A stretch of 64,000 bases of DNA. Origin: Lineus longissimus. Lineage: Eukaryota; Nemertea; Pilidiophora; Heteronemertea; Lineidae. The stretch is taken from the NCBI RefSeq assembly GCF_910592395.1, contig NC_088323.1, forward strand, positions 680,001-744,000, in the 5' to 3' direction. The notes beneath the pieces are model-generated. The model made no database searches, was not told the origin of the DNA, and was given only the letters and a program-made list of their open reading frames with translations. This document shows positions 62,701 to 64,000 of the stretch, piece by piece; position 1 is the first letter of the stretch, and the number at the start of each line of letters is the position of its first letter. The position numbers were made by a program, and so were the translations under genes.

Positions 62701-64000
62701 AGAAAAGGTAGCAATTCGAACCTTTTTGTTTGCGAAAGCACAAGGGAGGGTGTTGAGACAGAAGACAGTAGGAGTTGTAAGTTACTGCTATCTCAGCCCA
62801 CAAGTTGAAGAGTGATAATGAATTGGCTACTTGGGTATCAATATCAGTGCTATTGCGGTTACCAATGCTGTTCAAACTAGAATGAACTTGAAACCTTATA
62901 TTTGTGGAGGCACAAGGATGGTCGTGGTGATAAAAGACAGTCGTGCAACCAGTAACGACAAAGTGGCATTTCATCTTTGTCCCACCACTGAGATTCAGTT
63001 CAAATAGGTCGCTTGAAATGACATTAAAACCTAACCAACATAGCTTCTGATTATAGTTTCCCTTTAAGATATGATCTTGCCTGTGACACCAAAAAACACC
63101 ACTTCCACCTAACTGAGTGAATCATTAAACTCCATCTTTAGACAATCTACCAGCGGGAAAATCAATCATGACAAGATGTCACCTCCCCGAGTTTTAAGCT
63201 CCATAGCTGAGACACTTCTTAGTCATTCGATCCAACATAATCAGTAAAAGCCAGCCAAAAATTAAACCGTTTCTTTTGAATGGATCCGCTCAAAGTGCAG
63301 CATCCCCAAGAGGAGAAAGGGAAAAGTTAAAAGAAAGTTGCCATTACACCTTATTTCCTTGATGCTTTTATCAGACACAGCTTCGACAGTTCCTTATCAA
63401 ATCATCGAAGAAGCGTGCACGTTTTCTGACATTATGACCGAACAGCAGGATGAGGGAGATCAAGTTGCGCAAATTATGTTCGTAAGTCTTTGAAATGCTA
63501 CATGTGGTGTAAGGCGATATTAACTCGATATTCCTGATGAAAGAATACGCTGTGTTTCCAACCCTGGTTCCAGCTCTCACTCACGAGCTAGACCAAAACA
63601 AGGTCTTTTTGTTTTGAAATTAGAGAAAAATAAAGATAAAGGCCAAAATCAGACTAAAAACAGGAGATATTTGAACATTTTGAATAACAAAAAATCAAAA
63701 AATGTTTTCGAAGCATTCATTATTTCCGACTTGTGCAACAATGTCAATCCGATTTCTTCAAAAGTCATGATATTTTGTGTAGATATGTCATCTTTTGGAA
63801 ATGGAATCTACGTCTCTCGGTAATCTGGTATTTTCTCCAAAAGGCATTTGATATAAACCTCACAAACAAGTCATAGTGTGAGCTGCATTAGTTAAATAAA
63901 GCCTCATTGTTCTAGCTTTAAGCTCAAGTCAGAGATATTCGCTTTCAGAAGAAGTAGAATAGATTACAGTAAAATAACAGCGGTTATACACGTCAGCAGG
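56781..64000. other. No gene recognised to window end
   Basis: AT-rich sequence. The longest frame (minus 62648-62974, 108 codons) has no recognisable domain. A run of 9 G lies at 61766-61774. No mobile element, RNA gene or MLH1 N-terminal exon was recognised. Confidence 0.45.

Noticed and set aside
62648-62974. 108-codon minus-strand frame
   Set aside because: No recognisable domain, splice signal or codon bias. Length is within chance for this amount of sequence.

Overview
The window is animal nuclear DNA from an intron-rich invertebrate. No host gene prokaryotic in style is present: both recognisable genes are split by GT-AG introns and are conserved eukaryotic housekeeping genes. From memory, at least eight of the eleven MLH1 exons seen have the same length as their human counterparts (113, 94, 154, 109, 64, 165, 93 and 114 bp). 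That points to a slowly evolving bilaterian, such as a lophotrochozoan or an invertebrate deuterostome, rather than a fly or nematode. The species cannot be named from this sequence.

Positions 1-9064 hold the U2 snRNP splicing factor SF3B1 on the plus strand. Fourteen exons give 1245 codons plus a stop, and about the first 100 codons lie upstream of the window. Positions 9117-10490 hold two minisatellite-like arrays: a 126-bp unit that is nearly identical in four copies, then an older array of roughly 50-100 bp units. Positions 11208-15506 hold the DNA mismatch-repair gene MLH1 on the minus strand, tail-to-tail with SF3B1. Eleven exons correspond to human exons 9-19 (461 codons plus a stop). 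The exons for the N-terminal ATPase domain (human exons 1-8) were not recognised anywhere in the following 48 kb.

The most unusual structure is inside MLH1. A 45-bp tandem repeat (six copies, 12816-13084) ends exactly at the splice acceptor of the exon matching human exon 15. Each unit carries its own branch-point-like motif, pyrimidine tract and AG, so the 3' splice site is present six times in a row. In the MLH1 frame, using any upstream AG would bring in a stop after a few codons.

Positions 15507-64000 are A+T-rich and gene-poor, and no host gene could be supported there. The region holds fragments of mobile elements: a PIF/Harbinger-like element with a broken transposase remnant, a CR1/Jockey-like non-LTR reverse-transcriptase remnant, a Gypsy-like reverse-transcriptase scrap, a 161-bp pogo/Tigger-like MITE with TA target duplication, and a 96-bp foldback. 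It also holds an A32 tract flanked by a 12-14 bp direct repeat, an unnamed ~110-bp dispersed repeat in four copies, and several short tandem arrays. All calls were made by reading the sequence without database searches.

The two genes work in unrelated processes (pre-mRNA splicing and mismatch repair). Their shared surroundings are convergent transcription and a repeat-rich gap between their 3' ends.
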